From positions 124,001 through 188,000 of the forward strand of contig VWZL01002847.1 in NCBI GenBank assembly GCA_013396915.1: DNA of 64,000 nt. The letters are read 5' to 3'. Source of the stretch: Stercorarius parasiticus (Eukaryota; Chordata; Aves; Charadriiformes; Stercorariidae). The translations under genes and the position numbers were made by a program. The notes under the pieces are model-generated. The model saw only the letters and a list, made by a program, of their open reading frames with translations, was not told the DNA's origin and searched no databases. How positions within the stretch are numbered: position 1 is the first letter of the stretch; each line of letters begins with the position of its first letter. This document shows positions 63,200 through 64,000 of this stretch, piece by piece.

Positions 63200-64000
63200 A
63201 ATGAATACTGCAAGCTGTGCTTGTCTCTTCTGGATTCTTCAGCAGAGATCTTCACATTTAATAAAATAGTACTACCAATTACTATTTATGGCTATACACT
63301 TAGAGCTCATATAAAGGCACAATGGGCAAATGCATCATTGGAGTTACAGTCTCCGAATGAACTATTACGTCAAAACATGTTGAAAGATACCGAAGATTTT
63401 GTGAATTTCGTATATGAACCAGAAATTGGCAGTGATGAAATCATAGCTCCTCTTGACATAGTCTCATTGCGTGAAAACACTGAAGGAAATACCATTGTTA
63501 GTATGGAAGCTACTGAGAAAGAAAAAGCCAAAACATTACATAAAAAATTATAGCTGAGGAAAAATATTTTCCTGCATATTCTCTCATGTGAATAGAGCCT
63601 ACAAAGAGCACAAAACGTAGTCCCCCACAGCTGTAGAGATGTACAGCCAAAGGTCAATTGCAGTCAGTAGTCCTTTCCTTCCTCTCAGAGTTTGGTCTCA
63701 TTTGTTACATTTGGATTCACGGATTATTTTTTTCCAGACGATCTAAATGATGTTCTCACTTGTCAGTTGAAGATAGTGCTGTGCCAGCACTTCTTATTTA
63801 TCCCCATACAACAGAAATGTTACACAGGCATGCTCTGCCGTCCATCAAGGATGTGCTTCTGAAAAGTGTGGCACTTAAAATCATTACCCCATTGCTTTAC
63901 TCTTCATTTCACTCTTCATCTTCAACTGACTCGATCAATCCCATTTTGTCTGAGGAAGATGATGATGACAACACTGAAAGTGCAACTATTCAGAAAGCGA
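63200..64000 (+). pseudogene. Decayed protein-coding tract of unrecognised family, running off the window
   Basis: A plus-strand frame is open from about 63197 to a TAG at 63551-63553. It contains a natural-looking, low-repeat protein segment with motifs such as NELLRQNMLKDTEDFVNFVY and SDEIIAPLDIVSLREN. At the A6 run 63542-63547 the coding pattern shifts to the frame beginning at 63553. That frame carries stops at 63589-63591, 63634-63636 and 63748-63750, then stays open from 63751 to the window end. The final segment contains ALPSIKDVLLKSVALKIITP and a Ser-rich then acidic stretch (SEEDDDD). That both segments fall in one frame after a single slip in a homopolymer is what suggests an inactivated coding sequence. 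I do not recognise the family. A weak feel of the giant sperm protein FSIP2 is only an impression. It could also be chance open frame, or unrelated exons with intron between. Confidence 0.4.

Noticed and set aside
63200..64000. Assignment of the end-of-window coding-like tract to FSIP2
   Set aside because: The impression rests on general composition only. No block could be matched with confidence, so no symbol is given.
1..64000. CRISPR arrays, prophage, toxin or defence systems, rRNA and tRNA genes, LTR retrovirus copies
   Set aside because: No spaced repeats, bacterial gene arrangement, tRNA or rRNA signatures, or paired LTRs were seen. The window is ordinary vertebrate intron and intergenic DNA.

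Overview
The window is vertebrate nuclear DNA, most likely from a bird. It is AT-rich, CpG-poor and almost entirely non-coding. Its recognisable interspersed repeats are CR1 LINE fragments, several ending in the ATTCTATG-type tail and the 'CCCTTCCAACCT' 3' block that are common in avian genomes. No SINEs of mammalian type, no operons, no CRISPR arrays and no bacterial-style genes are visible. A crocodilian or turtle is not formally excluded, because they also carry CR1.

The only gene I can name is MCF2L (DBS/OST, a Rho-family guanine nucleotide exchange factor), transcribed on the minus strand. Two consecutive coding exons are present: 21724-21807 (84 bp) and 12158-12272 (115 bp). They join in frame across a 9,451-bp intron and encode the protein's N-terminal part, just before and into the CRAL-TRIO/Sec14-like domain. 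The next exon should lie below position 1; I do not find it in 1-12157. The first exon(s) lie above 21807. I could not identify them with confidence, so part or all of 21808-64000 is either a very long 5' intron or upstream intergenic DNA.

Layout: 1-12157 is the downstream intron, with one large antisense-to-plus CR1 (9440-11660) that still shows degraded reverse transcriptase. 12273-21723 is the intron between the two exons, with four CR1 pieces. 21808-63200 is featureless intron or intergenic DNA with four more CR1 pieces, simple repeats, a perfect 30-bp palindrome (32184-32213) and a 12-bp-stem hairpin (36989-37023). 63200-64000 (plus strand) holds a coding-like tract with one frame slip and three stops. 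It looks like the start of a decayed protein-coding sequence of unrecognised family and continues past the window.

I did not find a convincing new biological system. The best leads are the 63.2-64.0 kb pseudogene-like tract, the 30-bp palindrome, a 33-bp microexon-like segment, and a terminal-exon-like segment encoding a membrane helix. All need transcript or comparative data.
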